From assembly GCF_000143415.4 (NCBI RefSeq), contig NW_003314377.1:375285-439284 (forward strand): a stretch of 64,000 nt of DNA, read 5' to 3'. Shown one piece after another: positions 1 through 11,731 of this stretch (position 1 is the first letter of the stretch; every line of letters starts with the position of its first letter). Origin of the DNA: Selaginella moellendorffii. Lineage: Eukaryota; Streptophyta; Lycopodiopsida; Selaginellales; Selaginellaceae. The position numbers and the translations under genes were made by a program. The notes under the pieces are model-generated. The model did not search any database, was not told the DNA's origin, and worked only from the letters and a program-made list of their open reading frames with translations.

Positions 1-35
1 ATCTGATGAAACCACTTCCACTGAGAGGATCATAC

Positions 36-410
36 TTACAACGTCAAGCTTTGGCCTTGGTCCAGCCGTGGACGTTTGGATGGTTCGGAAGTGTGTCGGT
101 CCTCTTTGAGATGTAGGTCCTCTTTGAGATGTACTCTGGTTGGCGGGCTAACTTTGGGGCTGAAACAAAGAAAACCAATGTGGTCTCCCTGTTTAATCTT
201 GAGGTCTTTGTGAAGATTATTCATGACTTCTATCTTGATAGGTGCTGTGGTTGAAAAGTGCGTGATCAATGGAGGCGTTGGAGCTCCTTTACGTCCGAAG
301 ATGAAGCACAAAAAATTCATCAAATGCGAACTCGGACAGTACGGCCAGTGCTGATTTAAATTTCGTTGCTTGAGAAAAGTTCCCAGCAGTTGCGGATCAT
401 TGCTATTCAA
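36..410 (-). CDS. Hypothetical exon-like ORF at window edge
   Basis: A 124-codon reading frame on the minus strand. The frame stays open upstream of the first ATG (residues VPGTDLNSNDPQ), so it could be an internal or terminal exon rather than a complete gene. The C-terminal part contains a short tandem repeat (HLKED twice) followed by a basic stretch with KRPR. I recognise no domain. The DNA is less AT-rich than the 600-1140 interval beside it, which weakly favours a real exon. It lies head-to-head with the CHAT gene. It may also be chance. Confidence 0.25.
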   Translation of the reverse strand: MNSNDPQLLGTFLKQRNLNQHWPYCPSSHLMNFLCFIFGRKGAPTPPLITHFSTTAPIKIEVMNNLHKDLKIKQGDHIGFLCFSPKVSPPTRVHLKEDLHLKEDRHTSEPSKRPRLDQGQSLTL

Positions 411-1278
411 GTCTGTGCCTGGAACCAGAGATACCTTTGCTCCCGGGCTATGTACTCTTCATCTGCGTACGGAATGTAATGGTTGAGCAACTGCGACATG
501 GATCAAGGAATAACAGAGGCCTATTGCAGATCTATGAAGCTGGTGCCTTGCGCCTTGCGCCTTAGGGTTCATCCCTCCCCTCCGTGTAAAAATTCTTACC
601 TCTAAAACTAAAGCTAAATTAAATACTAATCCAAAAAAAGCCCCTCCGTCAAATATACAAAACTTAATTATTATATTTGGCCCTAATGTTGCTTGAGTTG
701 GTTTGTATACCTTGTGCTCACAGCTATATTATGAAGAAAATAGTGTATTCAAACTTATGAAGAAAATAGTGTATTCAAACTTATGTTCATAAATGCTATA
801 TGCTGGACTCTTTTTGCAAGGCATATGCTGGAGTGATTTATCCCGTAGACGTTCAACAACTCAAAAAAAATGACATGCTACCTTCAAAGACTCCACGACC
901 TCCAGGACTACCCAAGAAAAAGCGGATTCGTTCGGAAGATGAAGGAGTGAGTTTTATTGTGGTCGTTGTGGGCAATGTGGTCATAGTCGTCGTACGTGCA
1001 CTGTTTGATTATTATTATAATTATGTACGTCGGACAAATACAATTATATATGAACAGATTAATAATGTAGGGAGCACGACCAAGAAAAATAATTTTAAAT
1101 TTCCTAACATAATATAAATTACATCGATCGCAGATAAAGCTTCCGACTATTGACAAACAATAGATTGATTGTCGAACGCGTTTCAGAAACTACCCGAACG
1201 GTGTACGGACTGCTGACCAAGGACCTCGCGGGGACACAACGTGAGACTTAGTCTAAAGCTGAGAGCACTGTCAATGAA
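411..1278. other. Upstream/intergenic region of the CHAT gene
   Basis: No convincing gene. The interval from about 600 to 1140 is AT-rich and contains a direct duplication of about 30 bp ending in 'gtattcaaacttatg' (around 735-785). The short ORFs here have no recognisable protein features. The promoter and 5' UTR of the gene starting at 1279 are presumably within the last few hundred bases; I cannot fix a TATA box or start site. Confidence 0.5.
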
Positions 1279-4200
1279 ATGGATGCTCATCTGGGCCTGG
1301 TGACCAATGCGATTTCTGCGGTGCAAGCGATTCTCAAGGCGAGGGAGGAAATACAGGCTGCGCCAATCAAAATTGTGGACTTAGTAGAGCAGGTGCAGAA
1401 TGCGGGTAGGCTACTTTCGAGGGTTCAAGGGCTTCTAGAGCAGGTGTCTGATCCTCAGACACTAGAATCACTGCTTCCTCCTCTGCAGCAACTTGGGCAG
1501 GAGCTGAACATTGCCAAGATTAAAGTGGAAGAGTACAAGTTCAAGGCTACTGGATCGACATCTGTAGTATCTGGAATCAAGACGGTGCTCGGCTATGGTG
1601 TTGCAACGCGCAACCGCAAAGTCGAAGACATCTCCAAGCGCATCCAAAATGCCTTGGTGCAGCTAGACCAAGCGTTGGGTGCGGAGGTCTTTGGGAAGTT
1701 CTTTGTCACACCTGCTTCTGCTGCTGCTGCTGCTGGTGACTCTACTCCCGAGTTAATTTCACAGCTGGACAAACTCAGCATAGAGTCGCTAGACTCTGAA
1801 GAGTTCAGTGTATCAGTGGAGATTGGGGGGATTGAGGGGAGTGAGTTCCATCCGCCCGAACCTGGATTGGAGGTGAAGGTTCAAGGAGACGAGGAAAATC
1901 GAGTTGCACGAGATGGCGGATATGAGCTGCAGAGTTCTAGCAAGCTAAGGTTTGAAATCGCTGTAGAAGATGATGGGTTCTTTTACATCATCACGTATGA
2001 TCCCGAAGAAGGTGCACCTCTGCTTTACTATCCGAAGGTCTCATCAGCCAACAACAGCCTTCGATGGTATGCTTTGAGACTGTGTGTCTTGTCTATGTAA
2101 TTTGGGTGTTGTGCTGTGCAGCAAGTTCAATCGCGTCTTCCCAGACAGTAGCAGGCATAAGCATGATCCAAAAAGCTTTCGAGTTGAAAAGAGTGGCCTG
2201 AAACGTGTAGGACAGCAAGCCGTTTACTTCGTCCTCTCTCAAACCAAGTTGCACCAAGGTAAGATTGTTTATCTCGAAGCAAATTCAAACTATTGTTTAG
2301 TATGATGACATTTGGTTCCAGATACACCTTCTAGAAAGCTCGAAATTGAAGAGGTCCAACAAGAGCTACAAGACGACTCCCACCAGATTTATGTTCGGAA
2401 GTTTGACTTCGACATCCTTGGTTCGTGAAGCCATCTTCTCAAATTAGGCGACACAAAGTAGATTACATCCATATGGCTATGGAACAAAAGCAAGTAGAGC
2501 GTGAGATACAAAGCCGCATTAGTACAGGTATGACGCTGTTCTCAACCGATGTCCAAGCCTCAGCACGCGAGCTTCAGTTGGGCATTAGTTTGGCAGATGA
2601 GAAGCTTGACCAAGGCAGCCACATGTGGAGCACACTAGTGGCTGGGGGAAAATGCATGCTAGGCCAGATCCTGTACATCACCAAGGATTACCCAAGTGCA
2701 GTCAAGTACTTGAAGCAGGGAATAAGTCTAGGGGACTGCCGAGCTTCGTCGTACTATTATCTTGGCAGATCATATGCTCGCGTGGGAGCACTGGACGAGG
2801 CATTGGAACAGCTACATAGATGCATCGGTTTGGACGGGATAGAGTGGCTGGCCTGCATTGCCAGTTCCGAAGTTCAGCAGGAGTTGAAAAACTATGTGGA
2901 GGCAAGTCGAATGGCTGCAGAAGCAGCACAACGCGCACACAATGCTGGTAGCTTCGCGGATTCTAGCAACTACTGGGCAGTTGCCGGTTCGATAGAGGTT
3001 TTGCACACAGGTGATTACAAGACTGCGGCAGCCCATCTGGTTTCTTCCATGGAGGCGGCTCTCCTGGTGGAGGACCCTGAACTACAGCTCAGTCGGCTGA
3101 GTGATGCAAGTCCGTTTTTAGTTGATTGCATAGACACTTACAAAGGCTCCTCGCTTGAAAATCTAGAGACTGAAACAGCTGAGCCCAGGGATCATCTAGA
3201 GACTGAAACAGCTGAGCCCAGGATCCCGCATGCGCAGAAGGTAGAAAGATCCTTGAAGCTAAAAAGAGCAGAAGCATATGCACATATGGGAATGGCGCAA
3301 CTTGTACTGCTCAATTTAGTCGACAAGGCTTGCAAATGTCTCCATGCTGGTGCTGAATTGCTGCTAAGCGAACATGGATCTTCCGAAGATGCACAAGTAA
3401 GAGGAGTGCTGTTCATGTTACAGTACACACTTGCCGGGGTTCGCCTTGAGTATGGTACACCCGAGGAAGCTTTGGGGCTGTACGCGCAATGCAAGCTTTT
3501 GGCTCCAACACCAAGACTCGAGCTCAAGTGCGATGTTCACCTGGCTCACTGTGTCAAGCGCCAAGGTCATTTCCGGGAGGCCACCCAGATGCTGACCAGG
3601 CTTTTGACAAACAAGCAAGGTTTGTTGGCCGAGGAGCGTGATGTCAACGCTCAACTTCTGTTTGAGCTTGGGCAGAGTCTGCTTGGGACTGAGAACACAA
3701 TCCAAGCCGTTATCAACCTTGAGGCCGCAAGAAGACTCTGGGAGGAAGTGGCAGACACTTCAGGCTGCCTGCAGTGGTGCTGGTGCGTTCTTTTCCAAGC
3801 TTATATGTTGCTCCAGCGGTTCTCAGATGCATTGGATCTTGCTAAGCTGATATCAAGTAACTTGGAGAAACTGGCACCAGGCGCAGAGCAGCTCTGGTAC
3901 TTGATCAATGGGGGTAACTTTGCTTTTTTCGAAGATCACGAGTTTGTACGGGACAAGCTTACAGCATGCCTCGACACTGGCAGCCAGGAACACGATTGGC
4001 TGGAAAAAACCAGCATACTCCTCAATCTGGGGAACGCTTACCGGCAACTTGGGGACTCGGATGCAGCTTTGGAGAAATATGAGGAAGTGTTTGCCTGCAT
4101 TTCTAGGCTTTCGATACAGGAGGAGGCTCTAGTCCAGGACACTCTGGCATGCGTGCACCTCAACCGCTCCGTGGTTTACAGGAACCAGGCGCTAGAGGAA

Positions 4201-6078
4201 AACCAGAGCAGGTGGATCGAATTAAGCAACAAGCAACTGACTGAGGCACAAGCAGCAGTGACAATATATCAGCAAGCTGGTCAAGCCCCTTCAGAGCTGG
4301 GATTCGCGTACCTTTCACAAGCAGCTGCTCTCATCAACCTAAAGAGCTATAGAGATGCTGAAGCATGTCTAGACAGGGCTGAAGCTCTAACTAGCGGCAG
4401 CGAGCTTAAAACTGCCAAGGTCATGCTCGTGCGAGCTGGACTCCTAGAGGGCAAAGATGAACTCGAGAGAGCACAAGTCTCTGCACACAAGGCACTCTTA
4501 CTGCTAATGGAGATGCAGAGTAGGTTAAGAGGCCTGGAACATGCATGGGTGACTTTACTTGCTGGAGACATGAGGAAGGCCTTCTATTTTATGCAGAAGC
4601 TGCTTATTGCAAGCAATAGGTACATGGACGCTCTCTTATGGGCCGAGAGGAGCAGGATGCGGCTATATTTCTACAACATCAACCAACGAACTGTGTAATG
4701 AGATTACCACGTTTGTTCACAATCTTGATTTCTTTTAACTCTGAAACAGGCAAGATGGAGAAGAGGGGGGCCTCTTGCGCTTCGACAGGGATGACCAGTA
4801 CGCCATTGATTGCATCCGCGAGGCCGTGACAAGCTGTCCTCCAGGATCGGCGGTGGTGGAGTACACGTGTCCAACAAGTACGGAGGACGTCTTATACATA
4901 TACGTCGTTCAGCAGGAGCAGTGTGCAGTTCATGTGCGGCAGGTACGCGTCTGTCGAGTTGTATGCTCTACTCAACCTATCATCTCAGGTGGACTTGAAG
5001 AATTTTTTCAGCAGCAAGCCGAACAAGAGGCTAGGCAAACGCTTGGACGCTCTTGTGAAGCGAACTCGGACAGCCATTGCCAAGGACACAGCTGAAGTTA
5101 AGGTCGGCCTGGGGATCCTTCACGAGTTACTCATCGTCCCAGTTCAGGAACTCCTGGCGAGCTGCAGCAGCGTAATCTTTGCTCCCCATGACGTCCTGTC
5201 ACTGGTGCCATTTGCTGCACTGTACGATGGAAACGAGTTCCTTGTGAAAAACAAGGCAGTGGGGACGGTACCATCACTTCGAGCTCTGGGCCGCTGCCTC
5301 ATCCGGCAGGAGGAGTTTGCCAAGAGAGACAGAGCAACAGCTTTCGTGGCCGGAAATCCAGAGCCGATGGGCCTGGGTCTACCCCAGCTCAAAGGAGCAG
5401 CTCAAGAGGCGGGTGAAGTTGGACAACAGCTTGGTGTGGACGCTGTTATAGGCTCCGGAATGACGAAGGCACAGGTGATGAGCAATATGAGCAAGGCCAG
5501 CGTCGTCGTGCTCGTCACTCACGGGCTTTTGGACCGCTACTTTCAGCATGGGGCTCTAGTCATGCAAGCGGGCTCCACAGCGAGTGTTGCTGGGATGCGA
5601 GAAGCTGCGAGCAGTGCTCTAGTCATGCAATCGGCGGCTGCGAGTGCTGAAGCTGCAAAGTGCAGAACTGATGAGGTGATCACAGCCAAGGAGATCGAGA
5701 CACTCGAAGTTCAAGCAGGCTTGGTGGTTCTCAGTGCTTGCCACGCTGGTGAAGGTCAAGTCTCAAGCGAAGGCTTGCTTGGACTGGGGCGTGCTGTGCT
5801 TCAAGCAGGTGCTGTTTGTGTTCTGGTCACGCTGTGGAAAGTGAACGACGCTGCAACTCCAGAGCTGGTAACAGGTACGCCAAAGCCAGGCCCAGCTTCT
5901 GTCTCATTTTTGTGCTTCTGTTTTATCAGGATTTTTTGACGAACTCCTTAGAGGACGACGTAATGTTCACGACGCTCTCAGAGCAGCAATGCTCAGAATG
6001 CTACACTTAGACATGCCAGTTCGTATATGGGCACCTATGGTGGCCTTTGGTTCGCCAGGACTGATGTTAAATTGGTGA
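1279..6078 (+). CDS. HeLo-like / DUF4384-like / TPR / CHAT-domain protease-like protein, 7 exons
   Basis: Splicing 1279-2066, 2122-2258, 2322-2420, 2459-4694, 4750-4942, 4989-5874 and 5930-6078 gives one frame of 4,488 nt (1,495 residues); introns are 38-63 bp with GT-AG ends. Residues 1-135 form amphipathic helices resembling the MLKL/RPW8/HeLo four-helix bundle. Residues about 205-330 resemble DUF4384 (FFYIITYDPEEGAPLLYYP, then N-N-S-L-R and FPD). Residues about 345-1085 are TPR repeats (for example YYYLGRSYARVGALDEALEQ). Residues about 1150-1490 are a CHAT caspase-like domain with the expected His near 1329 (VLVTHGLLD) and Cys near 1402 (LSACHAGEG), then VTLWKVND and a closing PVRIWAPMVAFGSPG segment. 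CHAT domains are cysteine proteases of the caspase/separase clan; TPRs usually sense or present partners. A death- or immunity-type role is inference from architecture. The 38-bp third intron is the least certain junction, but the frame requires it. Confidence 0.85.
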
Positions 6079-6165
6079 GGTTGTGGCTGAAGTGTTGTGT
6101 GATTGATTGTGGTGTTCGTATCAATGTATGTTAATTTATAAATATTCAGTCATTCATAACACCTT

Positions 6166-7823
6166 TCAATATGTTTCTTCATTGTCACAATCCTGTTCAA
6201 CCTCTGTATAGTCTTTTTCTAGGGCTGCCAAGTCTTCTCTGGCAATGGAGAGCTCTCCCTCTTCCATACCTTCACCAACATACCAATGCACAAAAGCCCA
6301 TTTAGCAAACATAAGATCGAATTTGTGACTTATGTGAGAAAAAACTTCTGCAACAGCAGTGTTGTTGCTAATCATGCACACTGCCCTCTTGACACTAGTG
6401 CGTACACTCCCCATGGGCTGATGAATGCTGTTTTTTGTTGATCTTCTTTTGCAATGTGTACTTGATTGAATTCGCTGAATTCATCTAGGAATGAATACAT
6501 CTTGTGTCCGGCTACCGAATCCAGTATTTCATCCATAAATAAAATTGGAAATGTGTCTGTGGTTGTGCTCTCGTTCAACTTTTTGTAGTTCACACATATT
6601 CGCAGTTTGCCATTTTTCTTGGGCACTATAACTAGTGGCGACAGCCATCTAGCATTCTGTATCAGCCTGATGAATTGAGCTTCAATTATCTTATCGAGTT
6701 CGGCTTTAACTCTCTCCTGGAAGTTCGGGTTCATTCGGTATGCTCTTTGTTTCTTCAGTGTTCCTCCTGAAATGAGTTGAATTCGGTGTGTATAGAGATC
6801 AGGAGGTATGCCCCATAACTCTTTGTATGACCATGCGAAAACATCCTGATTAAGTCGCAAAAGGTCGATAACTTGTTGTCTGAAGTCGGAATCGAGTTCC
6901 TGAGCTATGAGAACATTTCGGGGCTTTTCGCTGGTCCCAATGTTTACTGTATCAAGGTCTTCACTGACTTTGATCTTTTTTTGGAGAGTGTCTTCTCCTT
7001 CAACTAGTGCAGGAGTCTCGTTGAGGTCCATCTTTCTTTGGCTGTAATTCCTTGGGTTTGATATCCGGAGCTTCACGTTGATTGATCTTTGGCCATGTTT
7101 TGGCTTCTTGAGCAGTAGTCAGCTTTGCAAGTGGGCTGCTGATGAAGGGGAATTGATATCCTCTCAATGATGATGCTCCAAATTGATTAACTCCAGGAAC
7201 TTGAGAACTCGGTGTCCGTCTGTCAGGACTAAATTCCCGGGTCTTGGGTATCGGATTTGGAGTCTGAGTCTGACTGTCTTGTTGCCCGAACTTAGTGAAT
7301 ATTCGTTTGAGAATGTTATTGCGTTGTTGTTGGAGTTGTGATTTTCTGGCAGATCTATCTTTACCTTCTGTTTCTTTCTGCTGCTTTAATCGGGTCACCT
7401 TTAGCGAATGTTATTGAACTCATTCGACTGCATGCTTTGGACTGGGGTTCCTGAATCAAAGACAGTGTATTTGTATTGTTGATTGGTGTAGATCAGTACA
7501 AGTTTCTGAGGATCTACCACCATAATCACATCGTAAAGAGCTTTCTCAAGCTGTTCGAATGACAAATTTGGAGCTGCTAACCAGCTGAGATCAATATCTG
7601 GTGTACAGATCAGTCCTATCCTCCTGATGACGTTTATACGTTTCAGTCGAGAATAGAGATATTGTGGTCTCAGTATAGGGGGACGTTGTGATGGAATGGG
7701 ACAAACAATGATTGTCAGAGTGTCCCAATCAATGTTGATATTTGCTAAGGGAGAGTTGATGATCTCCTGTGTGATCAAAAGTCGGAGAGGGCTGACGATC
7801 ACTTGATACTCAATTGCGCACAA
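6166..7823 (-). pseudogene. Ty3/gypsy polyprotein fragment with truncated reverse transcriptase
   Basis: Minus-strand frames 7823-7401, 7398-7000 and 7076-6372 overlap or abut and form a broken polyprotein. The last contains the start of a Ty3/gypsy reverse transcriptase: QDVFAWSYKELWGIPPDL, then a QERVKAELDKIIEAQFI segment, PLVIVPKKNGKLRICVNYK and [14 protein letters not shown]. It stops before the catalytic YxDD motif. The preceding frame is rich in Gln, Arg and Lys, like a gag-pol linker. The frame 6414-6166 continues beyond the RT without retroelement motifs. No LTRs could be assigned. It lies tail-to-tail with the CHAT gene, beginning less than 100 bp after its stop codon. Confidence 0.7.
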
Positions 7824-7839
7824 GGTGATATTTGTGATT

Positions 7840-8320
7840 TGAATATTTGTGATTAAGCATCTATGGGTTTAAATAGTATTAGGTTAAATAACCTCTTAGG
7901 AAGTTCGAATTTAGGAGTTCATGGTATTCAAAAGTTCTTGGATTTGACATTATTGATTAGTTAAAAAGTCATGCCATATATTGTGATTGACATTGGAAGG
8001 TTTAGTTTGCCTCTGGTTGGGCTCAACTCGAAAGGCAAGGTGTCAAAAGAGCTAGGCTCTCAAGAGAGCTATGGCTCTCAACTTCCATTTACAAGGGCGT
8101 GATTTGCAAAGAAGTGTAATGAATTATAACTAACCAAAGAAAACAACTTCAAAGATGATCCATCGGGTATAAATATAAAAGGAAAGGGCTTATAAATAAA
8201 AATGCACCCCCTTTCCCAATATCTTAGGATATTTAAAGTGAAATATCCATGGGTTTAAATAATACTGAGATGGGTGACCTCTTAGAAACTCCAAACTCAG
8301 GAGTTTATATAAAGTTATAT
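7840..8320 (+). mobile_element. Degenerate Cassandra-like TRIM, plus orientation
   Basis: Two decayed copies of a 5S-rRNA-derived block lie in direct orientation: about 7860-7915 (GGGTTTAAATAGTATTAGG then AACCTCTTAGGAAGTTCG) and about 8250-8312 (GGGTTTAAATAATACTGAG then ATGGGTGACCTCTTAG). Between them is the same spacer as in the complete element at 8961-9555, in opposite orientation (the GTGTCAAAAGAGC and GCTCTCAAGAGAGC blocks). A degraded methionine-tRNA primer site (TGGTATTCAAAAG) follows the first block at about 7922. The second LTR seems to begin near 8115 (TGTAATG). The LTRs are strongly diverged, so this copy is old. Confidence 0.6.
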
Positions 8321-8744
8321 TTCACTAATAGTTTTTAGTGGATTTATTATAGAAATTCAAATTACAATATCTCTCATATATTAGAAATTATAAATAAAAA
8401 GGTTGTTAGACAATCATATTTCATAAAAATTTACTAAATGGATTTATAGATATTTAATATAAAGACCTGCTAACTTTTTGTCCTCCCTCAAAGGATGGCT
8501 TTCTCCTTATCCTCAGAATCACATCTAAAATCTAGAGTATTGATAAATTGAAAAAAAATCACAAAGCTTTATAAAAAGAAAAATAATTTTGTGCTAATGT
8601 AGTAGGAGGAAATAACCATAGTCTCATTTCTCAATTGTGTCATGGTCAATGTATTTAAGAGAATCAGATCTAAAATTGTTATGCTCAATATATTTAAGAG
8701 AACTAAATTTAAAATCATGCTATATAGATGAGTGAGAAATATAC
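8321..8744. other. AT-rich stretch without recognisable gene
   Basis: Low-complexity AT-rich sequence between two Cassandra-like elements. A short minus-strand ORF (8569-8796) has no protein signature and overlaps the decayed TRIM, so I regard it as chance. Confidence 0.5.
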
Positions 8745-8960
8745 CATTTTTTGAATTTAGATTTTTTGAGAGGCCACCCAGCCTAGTATTACTCAAACGT
8801 AAGGAGACTTAACCCCCAAATATCCCAATACTTAAACCTAACACGTTTTAACCCAAACTAATTGGAAAAAAGGGTGTACTTTTGTTATTTCCCTCTATAT
8901 TTGAATTATAGATTGTCTCTCAATTCGTTCTTTTTAATTACTTAGAATTTACTATACTTC

Positions 8961-9555
8961 TGTAAGGTCCTGAGTTTGGACTTCTCGGGAGGTCATCCAG
9001 CCCAGTACTATTCAAACCCAAGGACGCTTAACTCCAACTATCCCAAGACCCTTGACCGATTGGAAAAGGGGGTGCACTCTTGTTCATGAGCCCTTTCCCT
9101 CTATATTTGAACCCCTATGGATCGTCTTTCGAGTCGTTCTCTTTGGTTGCTTACAATCCACCACGCTTCCCTGCAAGTTCACACCCTCGTGAACGAAAGT
9201 TGAGAGCCGCAGCTCTCCCGAGAGCCTCGCTCTCTTGACACCCTACCCCTTGGGTCGAGCCCAGCAGGAGCAAACTGGACCAGCCAGATGTCAATCAACA
9301 TATGGTGTGATTCCCTTAGCCAACCAACAGAGTCGGACCCGAGACCTCTCTGATACCAAATGTAAGGTCCTGAGTTTGGACTTCCCGGGAGGTCACCCAA
9401 CCCAGTACTATTCAAACCCAAGGACGCTTAACTTCAACTATCCCAAGACCCTTGACCGATTGGAAAACAGGGTGCACTCTTGTTCATGGGCCCTTTCCCT
9501 CTATATTTGAACCCCTATGGACCGTCTCTCGAGTCGTTCTCTTTGGTTGCTTACA
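8961..9555 (-). mobile_element. Complete Cassandra-type TRIM carrying 5S rRNA-derived LTRs
   Basis: Two 195-bp direct repeats (8961-9155 and 9361-9555) start TGTAAG and end CTTACA, and flank a 205-bp internal region. On the minus strand the internal region begins with TTTGGTATCAGAG (rc of 9348-9360), the primer site complementary to initiator methionine tRNA. Each LTR contains, on the minus strand, AAGTTAAGCGTCCTTGGG, TAGTACTGGG and GGGTGACCTCCCGGGAAGTC. These match the A-box to C-box pol III promoter of plant 5S rRNA. Perfect 5-bp target duplication ACTTC is at 8956-8960 and 9556-9560. There is no coding capacity, so it must be mobilised in trans. This structure is that of the known Cassandra TRIM family; assignment is by structure, not by database search. 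Confidence 0.88.
9361..9555 (-). repeat. 5' LTR of the Cassandra-type TRIM with 5S-like promoter block
   Basis: First LTR in the minus-strand sense, next to the tRNA-Met primer site. The 5S-like block spans about 9363-9445. The other LTR (8961-9155) has the same length and looks nearly identical by eye. Confidence 0.85.
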
Positions 9556-9799
9556 ACTTCCTTACAAGTTCATGCTCGTAAATGGAAATTGAAAGCCACA
9601 ACTTTCCCAAGAGCTTTGCTCTTTTGACACCCTACTATTTATGTTGAACTTAATTGAAAGCAAATTAAATTTACTAAATGTCAATTTTAACATGTAGTGT
9701 AATTCTTTGTCATGTAATTCTCAACATATGATGTAATTCTCTGTCATGTAATTCTCAATATATAATATAATTCTGTTATCTTTGATTACTTACAACTAC

Positions 9800-10529
9800 C
9801 TAGTCTCTAGAGGGTGGTACAATGAGAATTGTTATTTGTTCTATTTGATGCTAAATTTAATAAATCTTTATAATACATCCTAACATATTAAAATGTCAAA
9901 GCCACAAAAGTGTGCAATATTCCTGCCCAATAGTTAAAAGATAAATTACCCCATATAGAAAAAGAAATAGAATCACTTTGCAAAAACAGAAAAAATGTGT
10001 GTGTTAAGAGGGCTAAAATCACATTGCATTTAGTGTTAGAGCATTGTAAGAAAATTCAAAACTTATTTGCTAATGGGCTCTTTGGTTTTAAATATATGAG
10101 AATGGTAAGCAAAATTCCCAACTTCACTAAGGGCATTCCTAGTTATAATAAATTTTCTTATTATTTAGTAATATCTTTTCAGGCTACTATCAATTTTACT
10201 AAGAGGTTCTGATCTCTTTTGTGGTTAAAAGACTTGAATCAATTCATTATGAAATTTTTGCATAGACTATGCAATTCATTCTTTTATTTTCCTTCACCTT
10301 GCTGTAAATAATGTTCACATTGAGCATGTCCAGTAACTATGACAATTCAAATGATCACCTTTATTTTATAGCACATGCTGTCAAACACATTGTATGCATC
10401 CCTGCATTTTCCATAAATTTTCCACTTAAAGAGAAAAATCCAACCCATAACCGACTACAACTTATAAATGTGATTATCAGTTCAAAGAACTTCAAGAGAA
10501 AAACAAGCATCTAAAGCCATGAGAAGGTG
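9800..10529. other. AT-rich DNA without recognisable gene
   Basis: Short ORFs at 9997-10212 and 10311-10514 have no domain, and their composition matches the flanks. I see no repeat structure beyond simple AT-richness. Confidence 0.5.
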
Positions 10530-10847
10530 ATCTTTTTTTATCTTAGGCCTGCATTTTGCTCTATCAGAAATGCATATTGCAACTTTCCATGCCAAGTATA
10601 TGTGCTAAATGACAATCGTCCAAGGCTCACACTAAAACATAATTGCACTTCAAGACTATTGCTCAACTAATAAGAACCCTTCCAGACACAAGTATGCATA
10701 GAGGTGGATTGCTTGCTTACCACACTCATGCGACACATAGACAGTGATCATCGTGTTTCATCCCGCTCAATCAAATGCATCTCAATAAGCCCACACTTTC
10801 CATACATATAAACTCAACTACTAGAAAGAATTCAAGCACAGATTTAC

Positions 10848-11731
10848 TTGCCCTTGGAGAGAATCTCCCAGCACAGTGCAAACACCCATGGCCTTCAGAA
10901 GAGTGATCTCATTGCCCTCCATGCCTCCAAGGGTGCGAACTCTTACTCCAAGTACGTTTCTCAGTGGTCAAGGCTTTTGAGAGGTAAAATCGAACCCTAT
11001 CCTACTTTTGCCCTTTCTTTTGTCGATCTTCCAGCTCGTAAGTCCTCAAATCCCGAAACGATGATGAAAGAATCGCTTGGAACAGGTCCGGAAGTTTTGA
11101 ATCAAAGAAATGGCAAGGGCGATGGAACAACGAGCGCTGGGGCGTGGGCGATCCGATCGCGCAGCTCGCCGCCAAGCCCGCTTGCAACTACAAGTAGTGT
11201 CTATCTGGAGCTGGAGGAGAGCTTGGCGAAGCACTTGGCTGGAGATCTCAGCGAAGAAACAGGCATCAACTTCGCGGACAGTCGTGTTTTCAGTCTCAGC
11301 CCTGCTCCAAGTCGGGTGTTCGCGTCCTCCTCAGGCTCTCTTTTGCTGGCACACACAGCGAGCTTGATCTCGGCATCACTTGGACAGCCCCGGTGGATTG
11401 GTCTCCGGCTCGGGCTCAGTTCTACACAAGCTGGTACTTGGCTGGCAGCGGGAATGCAAGGGGATCCATCGTGATTTCGTTTCGGGCAAATGATGGTTCT
11501 TCCCGGGACTGTTGCTCTCCAGGCATCGAGGCAGCCGAGGATGATACCGAGGTATGTTCGTTTGAATGGCCACACGCTACAGGTTTCGTTGGATTGCCAA
11601 AACGTGGAGTTTTGGGACTGATGAGATTCACACCAGCAGAAGATCGCAAAGCTCCTGCGGCTGTGGAGATTTCTCAGCGAGTTTCTATTGCAACCCAGGC
11701 CATAACTCTTGACGATCTATTACCACGATGA
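10848..11731 (+). pseudogene. Unrecognised gene family, copy 1 (left arm)
   Basis: Frames 10848-11474 and 11393-11731 carry a protein seen twice more in the window (minus strand near 37795-36873 and 25643-24878). Shared segments include TSSVYLELEESLAKHL, SEETGINFADS, FYTSWYLAGSGNARGSI, VISFRANDGSSRDC and LMRFTPAEDRKAP. I recognise no domain. Copy 1 has lost the segment before TSSVYLE (RKLQDWRLSSMFGSK in copy 2) and changes frame around 11400, so it is probably non-functional or its introns are not resolved. Base composition is GC-richer than surrounding DNA, consistent with an originally coding sequence. Confidence 0.5.

Larger units (their letters stand above)
8745..9791 (-). mobile_element. 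Older Cassandra-like TRIM, interrupted by the younger copy
   Basis: The 5S-like block at about 8755-8830 (CCACCCAGCCTAGTATTACT, then GGAGACTTAACCC) and the LTR tail to about 8955 belong to one LTR. The matching internal region resumes after the inserted TRIM, at about 9561-9720 (GAAAGCCACAACTTTCCC, CTTTTGACACCCTAC). A remnant of the other LTR end (TTTGATTACTTACAA) is at about 9770-9786. The younger element inserted exactly at ACTTC, duplicating it (8956-8960 and 9556-9560). Confidence 0.6.
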
